The notes beneath the pieces were generated by a model. It did no database searches. It had not been told where the DNA came from and worked only from the letters and a program-made list of their open reading frames with translations. A DNA stretch of 30,832 bases, taken from positions 1 to 30,832 of the IMG/VR virus record IMGVR_UViG_3300046463_000093; one strand, 5' to 3'. Both the position numbers and the translations under genes were made by a program. This document shows, one piece after another, positions 22,098-30,088 of this stretch. This stretch comes from a virus. Position 1 is the stretch's first letter. Each line of letters begins with the position of its first letter.

Positions 22098-22445
22098 GTG
22101 GCATCGGCATGGGCCGCATCCTGGCTCGATACTTGGGGTAATAGCTGGGGTGCGACTGCCCCGCCAATTATATTTACAGTATCCGGGACTTTGCAATTAT
22201 CAACGTCACTTTCCGGCGCTTCGACACTTCAGATAAATCTAACCGGCATAGGTGGCCAATCAGCGTCAGTTCCGGGACCGGGTGGCGGCGATCTCTTGCT
22301 TTCAAACGCGACGGACCATGTTCTTCTCTCAGACAACATTAGCAGGCTTCTGATTGGCTCTGCCGGAACGGTTATCGCATCGATTGGGAAATACGCATTG
22401 TCTGGAACTGATTTGAATACCATCTCAATATCTGGAACAGCATAG
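22098..22445 (+). CDS. Small beta-rich tail protein, 115 aa
   Basis: GTG start directly after the previous TGA. The N-terminus is Trp-rich (ASAWAASWLDTWGNSWG), followed by beta-rich sequence and the motif GDLLLSNATDHVLLSDNISR (from residue 64), closely resembling the end of the protein at 17951. It finishes with a Gly/Ser/Thr-rich strand section. The motif suggests that both proteins share a fold or partner. No family was recognised; tail or fibre accessory is likely. Confidence 0.6.
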   Translation: MASAWAASWLDTWGNSWGATAPPIIFTVSGTLQLSTSLSGASTLQINLTGIGGQSASVPGPGGGDLLLSNATDHVLLSDNISRLLIGSAGTVIASIGKYALSGTDLNTISISGTA

Positions 22446-22811
22446 ATGCCGGCTACAAATCAGAACTTAACAGTTTATGCCGGTAATGATGTAACCATTA
22501 ATATTCCTGTGCTTGATGACAGCGGCAACAAGGTTGACCTTTCTGGAGCTACTGTCCGCTGGTGGATGGGTAAGTCTGTTACCGCGACAGGAACCAGTAT
22601 CTTCCTTGAGAAAATAAGCCCGGCAACGATTACAATAGATATTGCAACCGACGTTGATACTGCCGTTATCGCACTACATCGCGCCGACACCAAAACGATT
22701 AAACCGGGCACCTACTACCACGAATGCGAAGTTGTCGATTCATCCGGCAATGTTACGACGGTCACGACCGGACAATTCATATTGAAGCCCGTCCTCATTA
22801 CGGACCCCTAA
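22446..22811 (+). CDS. Ig-like baseplate/tail protein (BppU-like), 121 aa
   Basis: Opening NLTVYAGNDVTINIPVLDDS, then VDLSGATVRWWMGKS and a closing KPGTYYHECEVVDSSGNVTT, this is the beta-sandwich pattern of phage BppU-like or Ig-like adaptors that attach receptor-binding proteins. The start follows the preceding stop without a gap. The location after fibres fits an adaptor. Resemblance is by eye. Confidence 0.6.
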   Translation: MPATNQNLTVYAGNDVTINIPVLDDSGNKVDLSGATVRWWMGKSVTATGTSIFLEKISPATITIDIATDVDTAVIALHRADTKTIKPGTYYHECEVVDSSGNVTTVTTGQFILKPVLITDP

Positions 22812-23243
22812 ATGGCCATTGATCCAGACACGGTTCGCATTCTCATAGGCGATACGGACAGCAGCAATCAGATTCTAACCGATGACCAGCTTACTACTCT
22901 GATTGCGCTTTATAATGATACATTCAACGCCGCAGCCGGGTGTGCTGATGCTATCGCAGCCCTGTATTCCGGTGGAACGTCGGTTTCGATTTCAGGGCTG
23001 ATTAGCGTTGAGCAGCAACAGAAGGCCATTGCATATCGCGCGCTCGCTACCCGCCTGCGTATGCAGGCCACGCAAAGCCAGTCTATGGGCGCTCCGATTG
23101 TTACGGGTATTTCTCAGGGCGACATGGATAGCGTCGATAGCGATACCGACCGCGATCCCAACCGCTTTAAGGTTGGAATGTCCGACTTCCCCGGCGTTCA
23201 AGTTGCCGAGTCTAACGATACCGATCCGCAACTAGAACAATGA
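22812..23243 (+). CDS. Head-tail connector/adaptor-like protein
   Basis: The 143-residue product begins MAIDPDTVRILIGDTDSSNQ and has ILTDDQLTTLIALYNDTFNA and a helix-turn-helix arrangement (FNAAAGCADAIAALYS, EQQQKAIAYRALATRLRMQA), typical of gp6/gp15-type adaptors bound beneath the portal. It precedes head closure and tail completion genes, the usual order. The stop overlaps the next start (ATGA). Confidence 0.65.
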   Translation: MAIDPDTVRILIGDTDSSNQILTDDQLTTLIALYNDTFNAAAGCADAIAALYSGGTSVSISGLISVEQQQKAIAYRALATRLRMQATQSQSMGAPIVTGISQGDMDSVDSDTDRDPNRFKVGMSDFPGVQVAESNDTDPQLEQ

Positions 23244-23605
23244 GCGTCGTCACCGACCTACAGAATACCGTCCTGTCACTGCTGACTGAATGGGGCCGCA
23301 TCAACATTACGCTGCGCAGACTAACTCCAGGCGCTTATAACCCGTCAACCGGCGGCTCTGCTGCATCAACGACAAAAGATTATACCGTTACCGGGGCGCT
23401 TCTTAATTACAAGGACTACGAGGTTAATGGAACATCTGTTCTTGCCGCCGATCGTCGTTGCGTCATCGCGGCAAAGAACATGACGATTGTTCCGGCTGTT
23501 ACCGATACCGTTATAGTGGACAGCATTTCCTATAACGTGGTCAACCTACAGATTCAGGAAGTAGGCGGCACTCCATTGGCCTATTCATTGCAGATCCGGC
23601 GATGA
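23240..23605 (+). CDS. Head closure/head-tail joining protein
   Basis: The 121-residue product has a short helix then a beta barrel (VTGALLNYKDYEVNGTSVLA, RRCVIAAKNMTIVPAVTDTV), as in head-closure proteins such as HK97 gp7-like families. The start overlaps the adaptor stop (ATGA), and the stop overlaps the next start (ATGA). Its place in the neck gene order supports the call. Confidence 0.65.
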   Translation: MSVVTDLQNTVLSLLTEWGRINITLRRLTPGAYNPSTGGSAASTTKDYTVTGALLNYKDYEVNGTSVLAADRRCVIAAKNMTIVPAVTDTVIVDSISYNVVNLQIQEVGGTPLAYSLQIRR

Positions 23606-24027
23606 TACAAGAAAAGTTCGTCGCCGTTGACATCGAGAAAATTAAGGGCCGCGTTAAGGCGTTCGCGACTGAATTCGTCCAGGATGTCGGACAAGCGGTA
23701 GTGGAAGCAACGCCGGTAAAGACCGGATTCCTTCGCGGCTCATGGTGGGCCAAGATTAATGGCGATGCCGAAGGCCCCGGCAGCCCGGACCCCAGCGGTT
23801 CGGTTGCCGTCTCGCGCATGGCGCTTGTCGCCGCGGAGCTTCAACTTGGCGACAAATACACCATGAACAACGGCGCGGCTTATGCCGCCCGCATGGAGTT
23901 CGGCTTTGTCGGAACAGACAGTCTTGGACGAAAATATAACCAGCAGCCGCGCGCCTTCGTTCGCTCGACCATAGACAATGCGGAGACTATTGCTGAAGCT
24001 ACCGCCGAGCGGGTGTCTAAACTTTGA
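23602..24027 (+). CDS. HK97 gp10-like neck/tail completion protein
   Basis: VVEATPVKTGFLRGSWWAKI (about residues 32-51) is the hallmark of the HK97 gp10-like family, where T-P-V-x-T-G-x-L-R-G/S precedes the first strand. The end, YAARMEFGF, and NQQPRAFVRSTI are also typical. It joins the head closure ring to the tail terminator. Overlaps with both neighbours suggest coupling. Confidence 0.85.
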   Translation: MIQEKFVAVDIEKIKGRVKAFATEFVQDVGQAVVEATPVKTGFLRGSWWAKINGDAEGPGSPDPSGSVAVSRMALVAAELQLGDKYTMNNGAAYAARMEFGFVGTDSLGRKYNQQPRAFVRSTIDNAETIAEATAERVSKL

Positions 24028-24440
24028 CGACTTACAGCGACGTTCGCGCGTGCCTACAAATACAGGCAGCGACGGCTTCTGGATTCCCGACCCAAGTTTC
24101 GTATGAAGGCGCTCTCTTTACCTCGACCATCGGAACACCGTGGGCCAAGTTGAAATTGCTGCCTGTTGATGATGGCCCGTTCTCCGTCAGTGGAGCAATC
24201 CGATACGCGTACGGTTTGTTTCAGGTCGATGTTAATTATCCGGCGAGAGGTTCTCCCGGCACTCTAACTGTAGAGCAGGCCGCCGACAACGTGATTGCCG
24301 TTTTCAAGCCAGGCACGCATTTGGAGAGCGGTTCGACGTTAGTGACGATCGATAGGGCCAAGCGTGGGCCGATAATTATTTCTGAGGACTGGCTGTGTCT
24401 GCCGGTCACTATTTCTTGGCGTTCATACCCGAACGCCTAA
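24024..24440 (+). CDS. Tail terminator-like protein
   Basis: The 138-residue protein starts at TTG 24024 (TTGA overlap). The pattern of an N-terminal helix, LPVDDGPFSVSGAIRYAYGL and FQVDVNYPARGSPGTLTVEQ, then TVEQAADNVIAVFKPGTHLE with a final WLCLPVTISWRS, fits tail terminators (gpU/DUF4128-like), which cap the tail tube. The order before the tail tube supports it. Confidence 0.7.
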   Translation: MTTYSDVRACLQIQAATASGFPTQVSYEGALFTSTIGTPWAKLKLLPVDDGPFSVSGAIRYAYGLFQVDVNYPARGSPGTLTVEQAADNVIAVFKPGTHLESGSTLVTIDRAKRGPIIISEDWLCLPVTISWRSYPNA

Positions 24441-24457
24441 TGCCCTGACATTAAAAA

Positions 24458-24497
24458 CGCGGATTGGGCATCCGCGCTCGATAACGCTGTGAAGCGT
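24458..24497 (+). promoter_or_regulatory. Two hairpins in the leader of the tail tube gene
   Basis: CGCGGAT (24458-24464) pairs with ATCCGCG (24470-24476) over a 5-base loop, and ACGCT (24484-24488) pairs with AGCGT (24493-24497) over GTGA. The first hairpin has an A-run on its left, so it is terminator-like on the minus strand and mainly structural on the plus strand. The order of landmarks matches the leader of the capsid gene. Confidence 0.5.
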
Positions 24498-24526
24498 CAT
24501 CATTCCTTCCCAATGGAGAGCCCATT

Positions 24527-24982
24527 ATGGCTGTCAATACCGCATCCGGTTGTAAAGTTTACATCGGAACCACTGCTACCAATCCGAGCGGCGATACCTA
24601 TACGCAAATCGGATTCATCTCGAATGCCGGTGCGTTCGGACGCACCTATTCGCTTATCAAGTTCGACTCACTGCCGGATCGCAACACCCTGAAGTTCAAG
24701 GGACAGCGCGACGACGGCAACATGACCATTGAAGCCGGTCGCGATGCTGCCGATGCCGGACAGGCGGCGGTTATCACCGCGCTTGATTCTGACCAGGATT
24801 ACAACTTCCAAGTTGTCTTGAACGACTCCAGCGGCATTTCCGGCTCGCACGGAACGCAGTTCTTGTTCAAGGCCAAGGTCATGTCCTACCCGACCACGAT
24901 CGGCACTCCAACCAACGTCGTGATGACCAAGTTCGACGTGCAGATCAAGTCGGGTTCGATCATCGAAACCCCGGCTACCTGA
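24527..24982 (+). CDS. Major tail (tube) protein
   Basis: The 151-residue protein has the sequence pattern of siphovirus tube proteins: MAVNTASGCKVYIGT, YTQIGFISNAGAFGRTYSLI, then DDGNMTIEAGRDAADAGQAA and FQVVLNDSSG, with VMTKFDVQIKSGS at the end. It polymerises into hexameric rings along the tape measure. GGAGAG six bases before the ATG gives strong translation, and codon use is clean. The two-hairpin leader upstream and the chaperone pair downstream fit the assignment. Confidence 0.88.
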   Translation: MAVNTASGCKVYIGTTATNPSGDTYTQIGFISNAGAFGRTYSLIKFDSLPDRNTLKFKGQRDDGNMTIEAGRDAADAGQAAVITALDSDQDYNFQVVLNDSSGISGSHGTQFLFKAKVMSYPTTIGTPTNVVMTKFDVQIKSGSIIETPAT

Positions 24983-25016
24983 TAAACCTGAAAAGAAATA
25001 GCAAAAAGGATTATTT

Positions 25017-25445
25017 ATGGACTTGTCTAAGGTTCTTGATACCGCAGAAACGGGCGCAGTTCTTAAAGTCAAACACCCGTCAACCGGAGAAACCATTAAG
25101 AACGACGACGGTTCCGACCTTACGATAACGCTGGCGGGCATTGATAGTGCCCGCTGGCGCAAGGGTCAGGACTCGATTGGAGACAGAAGGCTCAAGGCCG
25201 CTACTCCTAGAGGCGGTTCGTCCTCTTACAAGTCAATGGGCGAGGCGAGGGAAGATCAAGTCTTTCTGTTAGCCAACGCAACGCTTTCCTGGAATGGCGT
25301 CGAGTTGGAAGGTAAGGCAATCGAATGCACGCTCGATAATGCCAAGATGGTTTATTCACATCCAAATCTTGGCTGGTTGGTTGAACAGGTTGATCGGTTC
25401 ATTGCCGACCGCACAAATTTTTCGACGGCCTCGTTGCAAATCTAA
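25017..25445 (+). CDS. Tail assembly chaperone (G-type, zero frame)
   Basis: AAAAGGATT lies just before the ATG. The 142-residue product, MDLSKVLDTAETGAVLKVKH..., ends ASLQI at a TAA. It follows the tail tube gene and precedes the tape measure, the standard place for the first tail assembly chaperone, which coats the tape measure before tube polymerisation. The 3' end contains a complete -1 frameshift signal, so a minority of ribosomes should make the longer GT-type protein. The family is inferred from place and frameshift more than from motifs. Confidence 0.8.
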   Translation: MDLSKVLDTAETGAVLKVKHPSTGETIKNDDGSDLTITLAGIDSARWRKGQDSIGDRRLKAATPRGGSSSYKSMGEAREDQVFLLANATLSWNGVELEGKAIECTLDNAKMVYSHPNLGWLVEQVDRFIADRTNFSTASLQI

Positions 25446-25861
25446 TCGAGTGCGCCGAGGCCGAATTCAAGCTTAATAAGCGCGACGATAAAGGTGGGAC
25501 TCCTCGTCACCGCAACGAACTTCTGGAACGTCTAGGCCGGATCGGACCGGAATGGCGACCAGACCCGCCGCCCATCGAACTAGCCCATATCTGGGGCTGG
25601 TTCATGGAGTTGCACCAATGGCGCGGTTTTCAGGACGGCCAGCCCAAACCACTTGACTTTCTTGCGATGGAAGCGTGGGCGCGCGTAACGGGACGTGAAC
25701 TATCTCCGATAGTCCTTAATATATTTGGCTTGTTGGAACGCACATTCTTTGTAGTAGAAACAGGCAAGTCTGACGTTGCTGAAACGCAAGATATTTCCGA
25801 AAAGCTTAAGGCTAATTTCCGCTCCATGATGTCAGACAAGGATTTCAAGACAGCGAAATGA
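25017..25861 (+). CDS. Tail assembly chaperone fusion (GT-type) by -1 frameshift
   Basis: After slipping at AAATTTT (25415-25421), the product continues in the -1 frame as FFDGLVANLIECAEAEFKLN, through HIWGWFMELHQWRGF and VTGRELSPIVLNIFGLLERT to a TGA at 25859-25861; total about 281 residues. The -1 frame is open for the whole span, and its second half has no other good start before ATG 25604. The C-terminal T part is helical, as in other chaperone fusions that recruit tail tube subunits. The 3' end overlaps a minus-strand gene by 17 bases. The exact ratio of G to GT cannot be told from sequence. Confidence 0.8.
25415..25463 (+). promoter_or_regulatory. Programmed -1 ribosomal frameshift signal
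   Basis: The slippery heptamer A AAT TTT (25415-25421) fits X XXY YYZ with X=A, Y=T. Four bases after it, CGGCCTCG (25426-25433) pairs perfectly with CGAGGCCG (25456-25463), an 8-bp GC-rich stem with a 22-base loop that holds the zero-frame stop (25443-25445). Slip site, short spacer and stem together are the textbook layout. Confidence 0.85.
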
Positions 25862-26051
25862 GTGCGCCCATCTTCAATGGTTCCATGATGATGGATATGA
25901 ATTGCAGGTTTGCAGTTTTCAAATCATCTACAAAGTCGCTGCCGTGGTAAGTAACTCTGAGCGAGTCATCAAGCCAGCGATCCACGCGCACAACGAGCAA
26001 CCCGTCGCAGTCATTCCTAGCCCAATAATATCCTGGTTCGGTCGGCTGCAT
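25845..26051 (-). CDS. Small antisense protein, 68 aa (PGYYWA type)
   Basis: The minus-strand ATG at 26051 has AGGAG six bases upstream. The product opens MQPTEPGYYWARNDCDGLL, a start I associate with many small phage/prophage proteins of unknown function, and continues VRVDRWLDDSLRVTYHGSDF, beta-rich and without a transmembrane segment. A TATAAT box lies about 30 bases upstream of the start. Its 3' end overlaps the chaperone gene by 17 bases. It sits between the chaperone and the tape measure, a place normally free of reversed genes, so it looks like an inserted moron. Confidence 0.75.
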   Translation of the reverse strand: MQPTEPGYYWARNDCDGLLVVRVDRWLDDSLRVTYHGSDFVDDLKTANLQFISIIMEPLKMGALISLS

Positions 26052-26072
26052 GATCTTCTCCTAATCATCCGG

Positions 26073-26114
26073 GATTTTTCGATGCGAATTATACCATTAA
26101 TGAGTAGAAAAATC
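26073..26114 (-). promoter_or_regulatory. Promoter and operator-like repeats for the PGYYWA-type gene
   Basis: On the minus strand a perfect -10 TATAAT (plus bases 26088-26093) lies about 37 bases before the ATG at 26051; no good -35 is visible. Perfect 8-bp inverted repeats GATTTTTC (26073-26080) and GAAAAATC (26107-26114) flank it on both sides, as expected of repressor half-sites. They overlap the tape measure's own leader. Confidence 0.5.
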
Positions 26115-26116
26115 TA

Positions 26117-29100
26117 GTGGCCGATCTGGGCACTATTAGCTTTACGGTTGACACGTCTGGCCTCCAACAGGGGGCGCAGGCTCTCGATTCGTTTAACCAA
26201 AAGCAAAAAGAGGCCGCACAGGGGGCCGAACAGTTCACCTCGGCGCAGCGGCAGGCGTCGTCCGCGCTACAGCAGAATACAACCGCCATAAATGGGCTGG
26301 GGTCAAACCTTGGAGCTGCTGGCCAGTCTATCATAACGCTGAATAGCCGTCTGCTTAGTCTAACAAATTCTCTCGCCGGCCACAATGAGGGGATGTATAG
26401 CGCCGGGGCCGCCGCTCGCGCCCTTGGAGTCGAACATGAATCTGCCCGCGCATCAACGATGGCGTTTCGCGAGGCTTTATATTCTGTCGCGCCGGCCGCT
26501 TATGCTGCCGGCATTCCTATTACTGGGCTGGGTGCTATCATGCACGCTGCTCGTGGCGGCATTGATATACTTGCAGTCGCCATCGGCGGTGCCCTGGTTG
26601 CTGCGCTAGAAAGCGCGGCAGACAAAGCTAACGTGATGGAGACCAGGCTTAAGGAAATCATGGGACAGTCTGCGGGGGCAACCGCATTTAATGCCCTGTC
26701 GGAAGGCGCCAAGGCAGCCAACCTTTCCCTGTCCGACATTATCCCGACGTTTGAAACGCTGATGCAGAAGCAACAGCAGTTGGGGGCCAATAAAGGATTT
26801 GTCGGGGATTTGTCATTCCTTGGCTTGGGAGATAATGCAAAGACCGCATTGCTTGAGTTTGGCAAGGCGCTTCAGTTGGACGGCGACACTGGAGACGTTG
26901 CCAGCAAAGCCCTTGGCACATATTTCGATGCCATGCAGAAGGTCAACACGGCTACCGGGAAGGCGACCGGACTAACCACGGACCTATTCCAATCAATTGA
27001 AAAGGAATCCCCAAGGGCCGCACAACTTCTAGCGCAGGGTCTAAACTTTGGCGAGGGGCCAAGCGCAGTAACTCAGCTTATGCGTTCTTTGGAACAGGGC
27101 GCGACCATAACCATTCCGCAGTTATTACAAGCATTCCAGAGAATGGGGCCGACTATTGATAACGAGCTTTCCACTCGTATTCCTGGATTGGCTCAGTCAT
27201 TTAATCAAGTAAAGAATTCCGCGCTTGAGTTGTTTACTGCTATCGGCAGGGCTGAAGGCATTACGAGTTTTGCGACAGCGTTAGGCTCTGTGTCCGAAGC
27301 GATGAAGGGACTTTCTTCTTCTCAGGACGGAATACAAAACGTCATTGAGGGATTCAAGACATTTACCACGCTAATCGTTGGCATGAGGGCTGGCCCAGCA
27401 GGGGCATTAGCTGCGTTCACCATCCTGTTCAAGAGCGAAATGGACAAGATGGTAGAGGATATGGGATTCAGCCAGGGCGCCGTAGAAAACTTTAACGAGG
27501 CGCTTAAGGTAATCACCGTTGCTGCCGCGTTCTCGGTAAACCCGTTCCTTGGTATCATCACTGCCCTTATAGAATTCAGAAGCGAAATCAAGGATACGAT
27601 TGATTGGATAAATAAATTAATCGAAGCGAAAACTCAAATGGCGCAGGCGGCGACCGGCGCTATTCCCGGAGCCATGTTGGGCGCGGGTGCTGGGTTTATG
27701 GTCGGGGGTCCGGTTGGCGCAATTGCCGGTGGCCTCCTTGGCGGAGCCGCCGGGGCATTTGCAGCAACTCGCGGCGGTCCAACGCAATCCACCGGGGATC
27801 AGCAGACCGACCAATTTGCGAACGAAACGGCAATGCAGAACGGGGATGCCGTAAGTTTGGTTCTTGAAAAAGTAAAACAAGCAAGCGATGCGGCATCAGC
27901 CAGCGTCGGTATGCTAAATAGTAGCTTTGCCGCAACTCCTGCGGTGGCAGAACAGGCCGGCTCGGCGGCGTCGAAGGCTGCTCAGACCGCATCCAGCGCC
28001 GTTTCGCAATCCAATCTTGCTATCGTGCAATCGACGCAAGCCGCAATTGCGCAAATGAATGCGGCGTCCGTTGGGGCCGGGGTGTCTGGCGCAGGCAACG
28101 CCGTTTCCGGTCCGTCTTTCTCAACGGACCAATTTGCCACGGAAACGTCAGCACAAACTGTTGGCTTCGCCACGGGTGGAGCGTTTACGGTCGGCGGTTC
28201 CGGCGGTACTGACACAACTCGCGTTTCGTTCATGGCGACGCCTGGCGAGACGGTGACAGTTACCCCGCAAGGATTGGACGCTCCGGCTGGCTTGGGCGGT
28301 GCTGTTTCAGCGACATCGCTGCCGATGTCAACTACTCCTGCGCAGAATACGGCCACTGGAACGGCTGCTGCCGCGACGATTGTTGTAGCTGCGCCTTCAA
28401 CGGCGGCACAATCTCCAGTCAATGACTCGTTACTCCATAGCACACTATCTAACGCCGTTGCCAACGGAAGCGGCGGCCTCGTCACTACAATGTCAGGCGC
28501 CAAAGTCGATATTGTAACCGCCGTCAATACTATGAATGCGAACGTGACGGCTGCGCTTGCAAACATTGCGGCAACGACAGCGAAAGCAGCGACGACTGCA
28601 ACGGCCGCGGCTACGGCGGCCACGGCGGCATCATCTGGTAGCGGCGGAAGCGGTGGCTTCAGGCTCAAGGGCGACAACAGCCCGATCTTAGCGGCACAGA
28701 TGAAAGAGGCGGCGGCTTACGAAAAGGACTCGGCGGCACAACAGGCCATTGCAGAAAAGCAGACAGCGGCGGCTGATGCATTGCACAATGCTGCCATTGA
28801 TATTCAGAACGGCGTCGCTACCCAGCAGGAGCAGCAGCTTTATAATGCGTCAGGCATGGGCAACACGACCGGCTGGGGAATGCCGCGCAACGCACAGCCG
28901 TCGGCTTCGGGTGGCACGCTGCCGCCGAACTCAAGACAGGTTGGCGGGTTGCCGCCGCACTCGGTAAGCGCGCCGAGTTTCAATGTCGGGTATGATATTC
29001 CAGGCGGATATTCAGATACCGGAGGTTATGGCGTCGGTTCTCCGCAAACCGGAAACTTCGTGACGCCGCCCAGTGGCCAGATAGACATGACGGGCAATTC

Positions 29101-30088
29101 GCTCGATTCCATGATGGCGCAGGGCAGCGCATACACCGGACCGTCAGCTTATGACAATCTTTCAAGCTATGCCGATTACGCCACGTCGCCGTCAACGTAT
29201 GCTTCTTCAACTCCATTAGATTCCGTTGATCCAAACAGTTTCTATGGCAATTATGCAGACGGTGGTTCTTTTGCTGTTGGTGGCTTTGGCGGAACGGATA
29301 GTCAGCCAGTCCGTTTCAATGCCACTCCTGGAGAGCCTGTAGCAATCGGCAATGACGGCATTAGCCAAATCCTGCATTCGGTATTAGCCAAGGTTGATCT
29401 TGGCGGAATGTTCTCTGGACTGATTAATCCAGTCCAAACAGCACCACAAGCTCCGGCACCATCAGCCGTTCAATTTGCGCCCCATACATCGACGGAAATT
29501 AATCACACCGTTGTTAATCAGGCTGCACAAAGCGCGACGCAGCCAATCATTATGCCGGCACCGTTGCAATCCCCTTCCGACAATGTTCAACCTGAAACGT
29601 CTGTTCCGCCGTGGTTCACTCCTCTGTCGGCGTCTACTCCGGAATCTCAACCTAATATTAGTCCACCGTCAGCCGTTTCTCAGCCGATAGTTCCTGATTT
29701 CAGCGGCCTTTTGTCAGGGCTATCTAGCCTTGCCACAAGCACGCCAGAGTTGCCCAGCGCGAGGCAGCCAGATTTCCTCGCAGCACAACGGCCAATCGTT
29801 CCCGATTTTAGCGGGCTGATTTCTGGGATCTCTAGCCTTATCACGAGCAAGCCTGATACGCCTATCGCCGCTTCCGTTGCGCAGCCAAGTGCTGCACCGC
29901 TACCGCCAATCCATGCACCGGAACCTGCTGATAAGAAAAACACCGATAATCAGGACGCGCAAAACGCCCGCCAGATCGGACGGAACAACAAGTCTCTGAC
30001 GTTTAAGGTGGCGCAGGACCGCAACGGACAGCCCGCGTTCGTCGCTTCAATGTCTCAGATGCAACGTGCTATTCAGGCGGCGCGGTGA
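26117..30088 (+). CDS. Tape measure protein, 1323 aa
   Basis: Its length and place after the chaperones mark it as the tape measure, which sets tail length and is ejected with the DNA. The N-terminus is helical (QQGAQALDSFNQKQKEAAQG). Hydrophobic segments at about 133-170 and 514-552 (GAMLGAGAGFMVGGPVG..., a glycine-zipper) could insert in the host membrane. Two motif copies, FATGGAFTVGGSGGTD (from residue 684) and YADGGSFAVGGFGGTD (from 1046), are each followed by ATPGE. The C-terminal part is Ala/Pro/Ser-rich with a 36-residue repeat. GTG start, weak ribosome site. At roughly 0.15 nm per residue the tail would be near 200 nm. Confidence 0.9.
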   Translation: MADLGTISFTVDTSGLQQGAQALDSFNQKQKEAAQGAEQFTSAQRQASSALQQNTTAINGLGSNLGAAGQSIITLNSRLLSLTNSLAGHNEGMYSAGAAARALGVEHESARASTMAFREALYSVAPAAYAAGIPITGLGAIMHAARGGIDILAVAIGGALVAALESAADKANVMETRLKEIMGQSAGATAFNALSEGAKAANLSLSDIIPTFETLMQKQQQLGANKGFVGDLSFLGLGDNAKTALLEFGKALQLDGDTGDVASKALGTYFDAMQKVNTATGKATGLTTDLFQSIEKESPRAAQLLAQGLNFGEGPSAVTQLMRSLEQGATITIPQLLQAFQRMGPTIDNELSTRIPGLAQSFNQVKNSALELFTAIGRAEGITSFATALGSVSEAMKGLSSSQDGIQNVIEGFKTFTTLIVGMRAGPAGALAAFTILFKSEMDKMVEDMGFSQGAVENFNEALKVITVAAAFSVNPFLGIITALIEFRSEIKDTIDWINKLIEAKTQMAQAATGAIPGAMLGAGAGFMVGGPVGAIAGGLLGGAAGAFAATRGGPTQSTGDQQTDQFANETAMQNGDAVSLVLEKVKQASDAASASVGMLNSSFAATPAVAEQAGSAASKAAQTASSAVSQSNLAIVQSTQAAIAQMNAASVGAGVSGAGNAVSGPSFSTDQFATETSAQTVGFATGGAFTVGGSGGTDTTRVSFMATPGETVTVTPQGLDAPAGLGGAVSATSLPMSTTPAQNTATGTAAAATIVVAAPSTAAQSPVNDSLLHSTLSNAVANGSGGLVTTMSGAKVDIVTAVNTMNANVTAALANIAATTAKAATTATAAATAATAASSGSGGSGGFRLKGDNSPILAAQMKEAAAYEKDSAAQQAIAEKQTAAADALHNAAIDIQNGVATQQEQQLYNASGMGNTTGWGMPRNAQPSASGGTLPPNSRQVGGLPPHSVSAPSFNVGYDIPGGYSDTGGYGVGSPQTGNFVTPPSGQIDMTGNSLDSMMAQGSAYTGPSAYDNLSSYADYATSPSTYASSTPLDSVDPNSFYGNYADGGSFAVGGFGGTDSQPVRFNATPGEPVAIGNDGISQILHSVLAKVDLGGMFSGLINPVQTAPQAPAPSAVQFAPHTSTEINHTVVNQAAQSATQPIIMPAPLQSPSDNVQPETSVPPWFTPLSASTPESQPNISPPSAVSQPIVPDFSGLLSGLSSLATSTPELPSARQPDFLAAQRPIVPDFSGLISGISSLITSKPDTPIAASVAQPSAAPLPPIHAPEPADKKNTDNQDAQNARQIGRNNKSLTFKVAQDRNGQPAFVASMSQMQRAIQAAR
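29684..29860 (+). repeat. Tandem 36-codon repeat in the tape measure
   Basis: PIVPDFSGLLSGLSSLATS at 29684 recurs as PIVPDFSGLISGISSLITS at 29792, exactly 108 bases (36 codons) later, with further similarity in the bases. It indicates a recent duplication in the Pro/Ser-rich C-terminal part of the protein. Confidence 0.75.

Noticed and set aside
27982-28677. Minus-strand frame of 231 codons opposite the tape measure
   Set aside because: Its Ala/Val/Pro-rich composition mirrors the repeats on the plus strand; no promoter or start site.
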